DNA from: Tritrichomonas musculus
Taxonomy: Eukaryota > Parabasalia > Tritrichomonadida > Tritrichomonadidae
Assembly (NCBI GenBank): GCA_039105265.1
Contig: JAPFFF010000039.1
Coordinates: 992,001 to 1,056,000 of the forward strand
Reading direction: 5' to 3'
Length of the DNA stretch: 64,000 bases
This document shows positions 50,020 through 60,644 of this stretch, in pieces (the first letter of the stretch is position 1; the number at the start of each line of letters is the position of its first letter). The translations under genes were made by a program, and so were the position numbers. The notes under the pieces were generated by a model. The model was not told where the DNA came from and ran no database searches. It was given only the letters and a program-made list of their open reading frames with translations.

Positions 50020-53000
50020 CGTCCAATTTCATCATCATCATATCATTATTATCCTCATTTTCATCTTTATCTTTATCTTCTCCATTATCTTATTTGCCAT
50101 CATCATCTTCTTCTTCTTCCGCTTCTCTGTCATCATCATCTACTTCTTCTTCTTCTCTGTCATCATCATCTTCATCATCATCATCATCCGCTTCTCTGTC
50201 ATCATCATCATTTTCTTCTTCTTTTTTGCCATCATCATCATCTTATTCTTATTCTTCTCCGTTATCATCATCATCTTCTTCTTCTTCTTCTCTGTCATTA
50301 TCATCTTCTTCTTCTCTGTCATTATCATCTTCTTCTTCTTCTCTGTCATTATCATCATCATCTTCTTCTTCTTCTCTGTCATTATCATCATCTTCTTCTC
50401 TGTCATCATCATCATCTTCTTCTTCTTCTCTGTCATTATCATCTTCTTCTTCTCTGTCATTATCATCTTCTTCTTCTCTGTCATTATCATCATCTTCTTC
50501 TTCTTCTTCTCTGTCATTATCATCTTCTTCTTCTCTGTCATTATCATCATCTTCTTCTTCTTCTTCTCTGTCATCATCATCTTCTTCTTCTTCTTCTCTG
50601 TCATCATCATCTTCTTCTTCTCTGTCATTATCATCATCTTCTTCTTCTCTGTCATTATCATCATCTTCTTCTTCTTCTCTGTCATTATCATCTTCTTCTT
50701 CTCTGTCATTATCATCATCTTCTTCTTCTCTGTCATTATCATCTTCTTCTTCTTCTTCTCTGTCATTATCATCATCTTCTTCTTCTTCTTCTCTGTCATT
50801 ATCATCTTCTTCTTCTTCTTCTCTGTCATTATCATCATTTTCTTCTTCTTCATTATCTTCTTCTTCTTCTTCCACTTCTCTGTCATCATCTTCTTCTTCT
50901 TCCACTTCTCTGTCATCTTCTTCTTCTTCCGCTTTTCTGTCATCATCATCTTCTTCTTCCGCTTCTCTGTCATCATCATCTTCTTATGCTTTTCTGTCAT
51001 CATCATCTTCTTCTTCTTCCACTTCTCTGTCATCATCTTCTTCTTCTTCCGCTTCTCTGTCATCATCATCTTCTTATGCTTTTCTGTCATCATCATCTTC
51101 TTCTTCCGCTTCTCTGTCATCTTCTTCTTCTTCTTCCGCTTCTCTTTCATCTTCTTCTTCTTCTTCCGCTTTTCTGTCATCATCTTCTTCTTCTTCCGCT
51201 TTTCTGTCATCATCATCTTCTTCTTCCGCTTCTCTGTCATCATCTTCTTCTTCTTCCGCTTCTCTGTCATCATCTTCTTCTTCTTCCGCTTTTCTGTCAT
51301 CATCTTCTTCTTCTTCCGCTTCTCTGTCATCATCTTCTTCTTCTTCCGCTTCTCTGTCATCATCATCTTCTTCTTCCGCTTCTCTGTCATCATCATCTTC
51401 TTCTTCCGCTTTTCTGTCATCATCTTCTTCTTCTTCCGCTTCTCTGTCATCATCTTCTTCTTCTTCCGCTTCTCTGTCATCATCTTCTTCTTCTTCCGCT
51501 TCTCTGTCATCATCATCTTCTTCTTCCGCTTCTCTGTCATCATCATCTTCTTCTTCCGCTTCTCTGTCATCATCTTCTTCTTCTTCCGCTTCTCTGTCAT
51601 CATCATCTTCTTCTTCCGCTTCTCTGTCATCATCATCTTCTTCTTCCGCTTCTCTGTCATCATCTTCTTCTTCTTCCGCTTTTCTGTCATCATCATCTTC
51701 TTCTTCCGCTTCTCTGTCATCATCATCTTCTTCTTCCGCTTCTCTGTCATCATCATCTTCTTCTTCCGCTTCTCTGTCATCATCTTCTTCTTCTTCCGCT
51801 TCTCTTTCATCTTCTTCTTCCGCTTTTCTGTCATCATCTTCTTCTTCTTCCGCTTCTCTGTCATCATCATCTTCTTCCGCTTTTCTGTCATCATCATCTT
51901 CTTCTTCCGCTTCTCTGTCATCATCATCTTCTTCCGCTTTTCTGTCATCATCTTCTTCTTCTTCCGCTTCTCTGTCATCATCATCTTCTTCTTCCGCTTC
52001 TCTGTCATCATCATCTTCTTCTTCCGCTTCTCTGTCATCATCATCTTCTTCTTCCGCTTCTCTGTCATCATCATCTTCTTCTTCCACTTCTCTGTCATCA
52101 TCATCTTCTTCTTCCACTTCACTGTCATCATCATCTTCTTCTTCTTCTTCTCTGTCATTATCTTCTTCTTCTTCTTCTTCTTCTCTGTCATTATCATCAT
52201 CTTCTTCTTCTTCTTCTCTGTCATCATCATCTTCTTCTTCTTCCGCTTCTCTGTCATCATCATCATCTTCTTCTTCTTCTCTGTCATCATCATCTTCTTC
52301 TTCCGCTTCTCTGTCATCATCTTCTTCTTCTTCTCTGTCATCATCTTCTTCTTCTTCTTCTTCTCTGTCATTATCATCTTCTTCTTCTTCTTCTCTGTCA
52401 TTATCATCTTCTTCTTCCGCTTCTCTGTCATCATCATCTTCTTCCGCTTCTCTGTCATTATCATCTTCTTTTTCCGCTTCTCTGTCATCATCTTCTTCTT
52501 CTTCTCTGTCATCATCTTCTTCTTCTTCTTCTTCTCTGTCATTATCATCTTCTTCTTCTTCTTCTCTGTCATTATCATCTTCTTCTTCCGCTTCTCTGTC
52601 ATCATCATCTTCTTCTTCCGCTTCTCTGTCATCATCATCTTCTTCTTCCGCTTCTCTGTCATCATCATCTTCTTCTTCCGCTTCTCTGTCATCATCTTCT
52701 TCTTCTTCCGCTTCTCTTTCATCTTCTTCTTCTTCTTCCGCTTTTCTGTCATCATCTTCTTCTTCTTCCGCTTCTCTGTCATCATCATCTTCTTCCGCTT
52801 TTCTGTCATCATCATCTTCTTCTTCCGCTTCTCTGTCATCATCTTCTTCTTCTTCCGCTTCTCTGTCATCATCATCTTCTTCTTCCGCTTCTCTGTCATC
52901 ATCATCTTCTTCTTCCGCTTCTCTGTCATCATCATCTTCTTCTTCCACTTCTCTGTCATCATCATCTTCTTCTTCCACTTCTCTGTCATCATCATCTTCT

Positions 53001-56000
53001 TCTTCCACTTCACTGTCATCATCATCTTCTTCTTCTTCTTCTCTGTCATTATCTTCTTCTTCTTCTTCTTCTTCTCTGTCATTATCATCTTCTTCTTCTT
53101 CTTCTCTGTCATTATCTTCTTCTTCTTCTTCTTCTTCTCTGTCATCATCATCTTCTTCTTCTTCCGCTTCTCTGTCATCATCATCTTCTTCTTCTTCTTC
53201 TCTGTCATCATCATCTTCTTCTTCTTCCGCTTCTCTGTCATCATCATCTTCTTCTTCTTCTTCTCTGTCATCATCATCATCTTCTTCCGCTTCTCTGTCA
53301 TTATCATCTTCTTTTTCCGCTTCTCTGTCATCATCATCTTCTTCTTCTTCTTCTCTGTCATTATCATCTTCTTCTTACACTTCTCTGTCATCATCATCAT
53401 CTTCTTCTTCTTCTCTGTCATCATCATCATCTTCTTCTTCTTCTCTGTCATCATCATCTTCTTCTTCCGCTTCTCTGTCATCATCATCTTCTTCTTCTTC
53501 TTCTCTGTCATTATCATCTTCTTCTTCTTCTTCTCTGTCATTATCATCTTCTTCTTCCGCTTCTCTGTCATCATCTTCTTCTTCTTCCGCTTCTCTTTCA
53601 TCTTCTTCTTCTTCTTCCGCTTTTCTGTCATCATCTTCTTCTTCTTCCGCTTCTCTGTCATCATCTTCTTCTTCTTCCGCTTCTCTGTCATTATCATCTT
53701 CTTTTTCCGCTTCTCTGTCATCATCTTCTTCTTCTTCTTCTTCTCTGTCATTATCATCTTCTTCTTCTTCTTCTCTGTCATTATCATCTTCTTCTTCCGC
53801 TTCTCTGTCATCATCTTCTTCTTCTTCCGCTTCTCTTTCATCTTCTTCTTCTTCTTCCGCTTTTCTGTCATCATCTTCTTCTTCTTCCGCTTCTCTGTCA
53901 TCATCATCTTCTGCCGCTTTTCTGTCATCATCATCTTCTTCTTCCGCTTCTCTGTCATCATCTTCTTCTTCTTCCGCTTCTTTGTCATCATCATCATCTT
54001 CTTCTTCTTCTCTGTCATCATCATCATCTTCTTCCGCTTCTCTGTCATTATCATCTTCTTTTTCCGCTTCTCTGTCATCATCATCTTCTTCTTCCGCTTC
54101 TCTGTCATCATCATCTTCTTCTTCCGCTTCTCTGTCATTATCATCTTCTTCTTCTTCTTCTCTGTCATTATCATCTTCTTCTTACACTTCTCTGTCATCA
54201 TCATCTTCTTCTTCTTCTTCTCTGTCATCATCATCATCTTCTTCTTCTTCTCTGTCATCATCATCATCTTCTTCCGCTTCTCTGTCATTATCATCTTCTT
54301 TTTCCGCTTCTCTGTCATCATCTTCTTCTTCTTCTTCTTCTCTGTCATTATCATCTTCTTCTTCTTCTTCTCTGTCATTATCATCTTCTTCTTCCGCTTC
54401 TCTGTCATCATCTTCTTCTTCTTCCGCTTCTCTTTCATCTTCTTCTTCTTCTTCCGCTTTTCTGTCATCATCTTCTTCTTCTTCCGCTTCTCTGTCATCA
54501 TCATCTTCTGCCGCTTTTCTGTCATCATCATCTTCTTCTTCCGCTTCTCTGTCATCATCTTCTTCTTCTTCCGCTTCTCTGTCATCATCATCTTCTTCTT
54601 CCGCTTCTCTGTCATCATCATCTTCTTCTTCCACTTCACTGTCATCATCATCTTCTTCTTCTTCTTCTCTGTCATTATCTTCTTCTTCTTCTTCTTCTTC
54701 TCTGTCATTATCATCATCATCTTCTTCTTCTTCCGCTTCTCTGTCATCATCATCTTCTTCTTCTTCTTCTCTGTCATTATCTTCTTCTTCTTCTTCTTCT
54801 TCTCTGTCATTATCTTCTTCTTCTTCTTCTTCTTCTCTGTCATTATCATCATCATCTTCTTCTTCTTCCGCTTCTCTGTCATCATCATCTTCTTCTTCTT
54901 CTTCTCTGTCATTATCATCTTCTTCTTCTTCTCTGTCATCATCATCATCTTCTTCTTCTTCTCTGTCATTATCATCTTCTTCTTCCGCTTCTCTGTCATC
55001 ATCATCTTCTTCTTCTTCTCTGTCATTATCATCTTCTTCTTCCGCTTCTCTGTCATCATCATCTTCTTCTTCTTCTTCTCTGTCATTATCATCTTCTTCT
55101 TCTTCTCTGTCATTATCATCTTCTTCTTCCGCTTCTCTGTCATCATCATCATCTTCTTCTTCTTCTCTGTCATTATCATCTTCTTCTTCCGCTTCTCTGT
55201 CATCATCATCTTCTTCTTCTTCTCTGTCATTATCATCTTCTTCTTCCGCTTCTCTGTCATCATCATCATCTTCTTCTTCTTCTCTGTCATTATCATCTTC
55301 TTCTTCTTCTTCTTCTCTGTCATTATCATCATCTTCTTCTTCTTCTTCTCTGTCATCATCATCATCTTCTTCTTCCGCTTCTCTGTCATCATCATCTTCT
55401 TCTTCTTCCACTTCTCTGTCATCATCATCTTCTTCTTCTTCTTCTCTGTCATTATCATCTTCTTCTTCTTCTTCTCTGTCATTATCATCTTCTTCTTCCG
55501 CTTCTCTGTCATCATCATCTTCTTCTTCCACTTCTCTGTCATCTTCTTCTTCTTCTTCTCTGTCATTATCATCTTCTTCTTCTTCTTCTCTGTCATCATC
55601 ATCTTCTTCTTCTCTGTCATCATCATCTTCTTCTTCCGCTTCTCTGTCATCATCTTCTTCTTCTCTGTCATCATCATCTTCTTCTTCTTCTTCTCTATCA
55701 TTATCATCATCTTCTTCTTCCGCTTCTCTGTCATCATCATATTCTTCTTCCGCTTCTCTATCATCATCTTCTTCTTCAGCTTTTCTGTCATCATCTTCTT
55801 CTTCGTCTTCTTCTTCTTCTCGGTCATTATCATCTTCTTCTTCTTCTTCTCGGTCATTATCATCTTCTTCTTCTTCTTCTTCGTCATCGACATCTTCTTC
55901 CGCTTCTCTGTCATCATCATCATTTTCTTCTTCTTTTCTGTCATCATCATTTTCTTCTTCTTTTCTGTCATCATCATTTTCTTCTTCTTTTCTGTCATCA

Positions 56001-56170
56001 TCATTTTCTTCTTCTTTTCTGTCATCATCATTTTCTTCTTCTTTTCTGTCATCATCTTCTTCTTCTTCAACTTCTCTGTCATTATCTTCTTCTTCTTCTT
56101 CTTCCGCTTCTCTGTCATCTTCTTCTTCTCTGTCATTATCATCATCTTCTTCTTCTTTGCCATTATCTTT
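50020..56170. repeat. 6-kb minisatellite of ~30-bp units made of trinucleotide blocks
   Basis: The unit is essentially TCTCTGTCATCATCATCTTC plus TTCTTCCGCT, 30 bp, with variants in which CAT is TAT or CCGCT is TTCT and in which whole trinucleotides are gained or lost (24-36 bp). From 51181 to 51780 the phase is locked at exactly 30 bp. Because indels are in multiples of three, long frames stay open on both strands: Ser/Leu-rich and Leu/His/Cys-rich on plus, Lys/Met/Thr-rich on minus, and interrupted Glu/Asp/Arg-rich frames on minus. None starts with a recognisable domain and no flanking exon is seen, so I treat it as satellite, not gene. Higher-order copies exist, e.g. TCTCTTTCAT at 53832 and 54429 with a 597-bp offset also seen for CTGCCGCTTTT (53911, 54508). 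Confidence 0.93.
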
Positions 56171-56766
56171 TTTTTATTCTTTCCAAATATATTTAATTTT
56201 TGTGCAAATGAAATGATTCATTTGTAAATATTACTCAAATATAATAATATATTTGAAAATTACATCATTTTTTTCCACCATCATTTCATTATTCATAATC
56301 ATTATTTTTATTTCTCATCATTTTCCCCTTATTAAATTTGGTCACATAATATATTTCATTTTCCTTATCACTTTTCTTTTTTATGAATCTTTAATATATC
56401 AATATGATATTTTTATAAAACTCCAAAAATTTATTGAAAAAATTGAATATTGTAGCAATAAAGCATTTTATTAGGTAAAATAAACTAATTTTAGGCATAG
56501 ACAATTCAAATTATAATCTGAACCACATATTTAAATCAAAAAAAAACTTTAAAATTGCAATATTTTGATGAAATACAATAAACAGAATAGCAATTAGTTG
56601 GATATTGGCATTAAAAAAAATTTATTCATTTATTGATACATTAATAATAATGTTGCACGTTTACATCTTAACAAATTCGTCAAAAGTACGTTTATAATTT
56701 TTTAGAACAAAAAACTTTAATTTCTCCTTTAAAAAAAATAATCTAAATAAAATAAATTAAAAAACA
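56171..56766. other. intergenic
   Basis: AT-rich flank of the minisatellite; no gene or RNA recognised. Confidence 0.5.
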
Positions 56767-56997
56767 AATCTTTTTATATTTTTTCATAATTTACCGAGAC
56801 TACATACCGCCTAGCGGGCGTCGAGCAAGGCTGAGCGAGGTGAAGCCGAGTCGATACCCCGCGGCTGGCGGTAAGAATCGGTAAAAATTTTGTAACATAA
56901 AAAGATTATTTTTTTATTATTTTTATTTGATTATTTTTTCTGAATATTTTCACTTTTTGAATTCTTCAGAAAAGACCAACTATATTTGAGTTGATCC
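56767..56997 (+). repeat. foldback copy D (core plus right outer arm)
   Basis: The hairpin core 56767-56907 has the same motifs as copies A-C. The right arm 56908-56997 ends AGTTGATCC and is homologous in inverse to the left arm of copy A at 12370-12464. The left outer arm is largely lost; only AAAAAATAATCTAAAT remains (about 56738). Confidence 0.82.
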
Positions 56998-57102
56998 GAA
57001 AATAATCTATTCAAAAAGTTAATCAATTTATAAATTCGTAAAATTCGTAAATATATGCATTTGGATAAAGATAAAATGATGTAATGCTACTTTATATATT
57101 TA

Positions 57103-57135
57103 AAATATTATTTTCATATTATGAAAATAATATTT
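57103..57135. repeat. 15-bp hairpin 3' of the LRR gene
   Basis: AAATATTATTTTCAT and ATGAAAATAATATTT pair perfectly around ATT, about 100 bases past the stop of the minus-strand LRR gene. A possible 3'-end signal, but the AT composition makes this weak. Confidence 0.45.
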
Positions 57136-57237
57136 ATGTAAGAGATTATCTTAAAATCATCTAACAGAATTTTACCCTATTTAGAATTACATAATCAAAA
57201 ATAAAAAGCAAAAAATATAATTTTTTTATAAAAATAA

Positions 57238-58536
57238 TCAAAATCTTGTAATCTTCACATTTTTGCTAATTCCAATATCATCAATTACCAATAAAGACGG
57301 AACAGAAATTTCTCTTAACGAATAGCATTCTTTGAAGGCGTCATTTCCAATAGACACAACTGACGCCGGTATTGAAATCTGCTCCAACGAAGAGCACTGA
57401 AAGAATGCGTGATCCAAAATTTCCCTGACTGAGCTCGGAATTTTGACTTCACTTAACTTTGTGCACTCGCAGAATGCGAAGCTTCCGATGAAGCTCACTG
57501 AAGTGGGCAGGGACACATTCAGCAGCGACGAGCATTTTCGAAACGCTTGAAAACCGATCAGCGTGACGGAAGGAGGAATGAAAATCGAAGACAACGAAGA
57601 ACAACCGAAAAACGCGTAACTTCCGATTTCAGTAACTGACGACGGGATTGAAACATCGACCAGATTTGAGCACCCTTCGAAAGTGTTGTCCAAGATGGCG
57701 GTTATTGAGTCAGGCAGAACAATTTTTGACAGCGACGAACAATTGTAGAATGAATAGTTGCCGATCAAGTTGACGGAGGGAGGAATGTCAACTTTTGTGA
57801 GTGATGTGCAGTTCTCAAAAATTGAGTCACCTATTGAATTAACCGACGAAGGTATTGAAAATTCAATCAGGCCAGAACAGCCATAAAAACAGGAGCTCGC
57901 AATCGCAATGATTGATGAAGGAAGGTCAATTTTTGTCAGCGACTTGCAGCCATAGAAAGTCGAGTTCCCCAGGTATGTCACCGACGATGGAATTGTCACT
58001 TTTTGGAGCATCGAACAACCGCAAAAAGTGCTATCGGCAATCAAGGCAACATTGAATGGTATCTCAATTTCAGTCAGAGATGAACAGTCCTTGAAAGAGT
58101 AGCTGCTGATCGACGCAACAGACGTTGGAAGTGTCACTTTTTCAAGTGAGGTGCATCCTTCAAAAGCAGAGATTCCAACCGATGCAACCGTCGAAGGAAC
58201 CGTTATTTCAGTCAGTGAACTGCAGCCTTTGAAAGTTTGGAATTTGATCGTCGTGACGCCATTTGGAAGTGTCACTTTTTGAAGGGATGAACAACCGTTA
58301 AAACAGTTTTCTCCAATTGATGTAACCGTCGCAGGTATCTCTACCTCTTCAAGCGACGAGCACCCATGAAAAGAGGAGTCGCCAAGTGATGTGATTGTTG
58401 ATGGAATTGTGAACTTTTTGAGAGCACTGCATCCAAAGAAGCATCCATCAACAACTTGAAAATTTTTGTGTGAATAAAGAAGATCGTAAATATCAGTGTA
58501 TCCTTTCTCAGCTGCAATGCAGATGGCTGTCTTATT
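57238..58536 (-). CDS. BspA-like leucine-rich repeat region (third segment of an ankyrin-LRR gene)
   Basis: An open minus-strand frame of about 432 codons. It begins with an ankyrin-type stretch (NKTAICIAAEKGYTDIYDLL) and passes directly into ~17 BspA-like LRR_5 repeats of ~23 residues with the pattern CSSLxxVxIPSSVxxIGxxAFxGC, ending VKITRF. BspA-like proteins are the largest trichomonad family; surface members bind host or bacterial ligands, but this one has no signal peptide or membrane span and is fused to an ankyrin module, so an intracellular scaffold is more likely. There is no ATG at its start; it joins upstream pieces at 58823-58915 and 59200-60289 across two AT-rich inserts. Confidence 0.8.
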   Translation of the reverse strand, partial: NKTAICIAAEKGYTDIYDLLYSHKNFQVVDGCFFGCSALKKFTIPSTITSLGDSSFHGCSSLEEVEIPATVTSIGENCFNGCSSLQKVTLPNGVTTIKFQTFKGCSSLTEITVPSTVASVGISAFEGCTSLEKVTLPTSVASISSYSFKDCSSLTEIEIPFNVALIADSTFCGCSMLQKVTIPSSVTYLGNSTFYGCKSLTKIDLPSSIIAIASSCFYGCSGLIEFSIPSSVNSIGDSIFENCTSLTKVDIPPSVNLIGNYSFYNCSSLSKIVLPDSITAILDNTFEGCSNLVDVSIPSSVTEIGSYAFFGCSSLSSIFIPPSVTLIGFQAFRKCSSLLNVSLPTSVSFIGSFAFCECTKLSEVKIPSSVREILDHAFFQCSSLEQISIPASVVSIGNDAFKECYSLREISVPSLLVIDDIGISKNVKITRF

Positions 58537-58822
58537 AGAAAATAAAATAAGTTGGAATTCGATAAATGAAAATTTTTATTTGTGAACTACATTTAAAAAA
58601 AATTGATTGATTTGGAATTGTATTTGAAAAGATTTTTTATTAACTTTATTTGAAAAAAGAAGTTGATTTTGGAATGTAATTAAAAAAATACGATTTGTTA
58701 GAATTCTATGAAAAAGTTTTGAATTGAAATTTCATAAGAAAAAAAATTTGATGTTGGAATGAAATTAAAATCATTATTTAAAAAAAACGATATAAAACAA
58801 AAATAATATTGTTTAAAATCAT
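58537..58822. repeat. AT-rich insert 2 in the ankyrin-LRR gene
   Basis: A 286-bp insert made of degenerate ~28-bp units such as TTGGAATTGTATTTGAAAA and TTGGAATGTAATTAAAAAAA (plus strand). It has stops in every frame and falls exactly before an ankyrin NKTA motif. No GT at the expected 5' splice position. Confidence 0.65.
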
Positions 58823-58915
58823 TTTAATGTTAATATCAATTTCAGGTTGTTCTAATAAAAATTTAACAATCTCTAAATTTCCTCTTTCTGTTGCATGATA
58901 TAAAGCTGTCTTATT
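58823..58915 (-). pseudogene. isolated single ankyrin repeat (second segment of the ankyrin-LRR gene)
   Basis: Thirty-one codons, NKTALYHATERGNLEIVKFL plus LEQPEIDINIK, form one complete ankyrin repeat stranded between two AT-rich inserts. It has neither start nor stop of its own and is in the order expected between the upstream DUF3447-like part and the downstream LRR part. Confidence 0.75.
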
Positions 58916-59199
58916 AAACAAAAAAAAGAAGAAATTTTATTCAAAAATGAAGAACAAGAAATTTCATTTAAAAAAATAAAATTTGAAATCCAATTAAAAT
59001 GTAATTTCTTTTAAATGCAATGAGAACAATTTAATTTGAAATTGCATTTAAAAAAGAAAAATATTTTTGAAATCTTTCCATCAGAGACATAATTCAAAAA
59101 GTTTAAATTGGAATTGAATTAAAAAGCACAATTATTTGAAATTCTATGAGTAAAAAATAATTTTTTGTTTAAATTTTATAAAAAAAACAAAATTTTTTT
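58916..59199. repeat. AT-rich insert 1 in the ankyrin-LRR gene
   Basis: About 284 bp, nearly the same length and same kind of degenerate units (TTGAAATTGCATTTAAAAAA, TTGGAATTGAATTAAAAAG) as insert 2. It also lies between DIN and NKTA of successive ankyrin repeats. Confidence 0.65.
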
Positions 59200-60289
59200 G
59201 AATTGAATTTGCATTGATGTCCACTTTTTGTGTACTCAACAGAAATTTTACAATTGAAAAATAGTCGTATTTGCACAAATTATCAAAGTAGAATTCATTT
59301 GTTAGATTACTAGGGAAGTATTCATAATTACAATAACGAATACTTTGTGAAAACACGTCAATATCATCAGTAATTGAATTCTCAAAGAAGTTGTTAATGA
59401 AATAGTCAGCGAGATCGTTATGATGACATTTAATTGACTCAATTACGCAATTCTTACAAAATTTTTCAGTCATTTTTATTGTTTTATTTTCTTCCAAAAG
59501 GTGAATTATTTCTGGATTTTGACCATGAATTGCATAGAGCCATATCGATGAATTTTCTTTCATTTTATTTAAATGTAAATATTTGAAAATTTGAATTGAT
59601 CCATGAAAAGCTGCATATTCAATTAATGACGGTTTTTTATTGAGTAAAAAAGAATTGGATTCAAAAATCGATATTTCAATGGTTGTTCTCAAAGGAATGT
59701 TTTTGAGGTTGACATGTGATATGAAATCGTTAATTGAATCATTTCGAATTAATTGGCAGAGATAACTGTCGTTTTCACCGATTTTTCGCTTTTCGTCAAA
59801 TGATAACGAAGTTGTATCAATTTTTTTATTTTCTTTTTCTATTATTGAAGCAAAATCTTGATCAATGAAACTTTTTATCTCATTGATGAAATAATAAGGA
59901 TATCCTTTCTTCGAGTATTTGTAACTTGTCATTATCTTTACAATATGTTCATCTGGTATAATGATTTTTTCTTCGAAAAGAAAAAGAAGAATTCGCTTGC
60001 TGGTCTTGAAAATGTCAAAAATTTCAAAATTAGAAAATTTTGAGGTAATTTTTTGTCTCAAAAAAGAAAGAATTTTGTTGATTTGGATAGAAATTGATGC
60101 TGCATTATGATGATTGTTTGATATTCTTAAGAGTAAACAAAGAAATAATTTTAATTCATTGTGACTTTTTGTACATTTATTTATAACGCTGCCATCGATT
60201 AATACATCATTGCTAATGATACTAAGAACAAATCTTTGTATTTCTTTCTTTTCATCTAAATATTTTTGTATTTCCTCATCTGAATCCAT
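59200..60289 (-). CDS. DUF3447-like ankyrin protein, first segment of the ankyrin-LRR gene
   Basis: ATG at 60289; the frame runs to a stop at 59144 but protein-like sequence ends at about 59200 (VKFLLSTQKVDINANS), after which Phe/Lys-rich insert sequence follows. The ~360 residues are the helical N-terminal module seen in many trichomonad ankyrin proteins (MDSDEEIQKYLDEKKEIQRF), then irregular ankyrin repeats (KPSLIEYAAFHGSIQIFKYL; SIWLYAIHGQNPEIIHLLEE). Ankyrin proteins are cytosolic interaction scaffolds. Whether the complete ankyrin-LRR protein is made depends on whether the two inserts are removed. Confidence 0.75.
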
Positions 60290-60644
60290 TTTATTAGTAT
60301 AAAATTTTCCAAAATTTTTTCCTATTGAAATTAAATGGTCGTATCATTCAATTTTTCAAAAATTTATAATTTTTATAGATTCGAATTACATGACAAAAAG
60401 TCATGTTTCATGAAAAGCATATTCAATAAAATATTTGCATCAATGATGTGGATATGTCTTTTATTGTGAATAGAAAAAGCTTTTCATGTTTTTATTTTAT
60501 ATATATAAGATTTAATTTTTAAAATTGTATTGATGATGCTAGAATTTAAATATATTATTGAGAATACCAAAGTTACAACTATAAAAGCATGACAGATATT
60601 TATTTACAATTTTTTTTGAAATCATTTAATCTTGATCTTCAAGA
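60290..60644. other. intergenic
   Basis: About 355 bases of AT-rich spacer between two minus-strand genes, including ACAAAAAGTCATG at about 60393. No gene seen. Confidence 0.55.

Noticed and set aside
50240-56100. CRISPR-like array because of ~30-bp periodicity
   Set aside because: There are no unique spacers; the whole unit is repeated and variants differ by whole trinucleotides. The organism is a eukaryote.
50020-56170. Two ~2,000-codon plus-strand frames (Leu/His/Cys-rich and Ser-rich) and a ~2,000-codon minus-strand Lys/Met-rich frame
   Set aside because: They are frames of a trinucleotide-block minisatellite; three are open at once, starts are non-ATG or arbitrary, and there is no domain or flanking coding sequence.
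58537-59199. Canonical trichomonad introns in the ankyrin-LRR gene
   Set aside because: The expected GTATGT 5' site and ACTAACACACAG 3' site are absent; the segments are kept as unexplained inserts.
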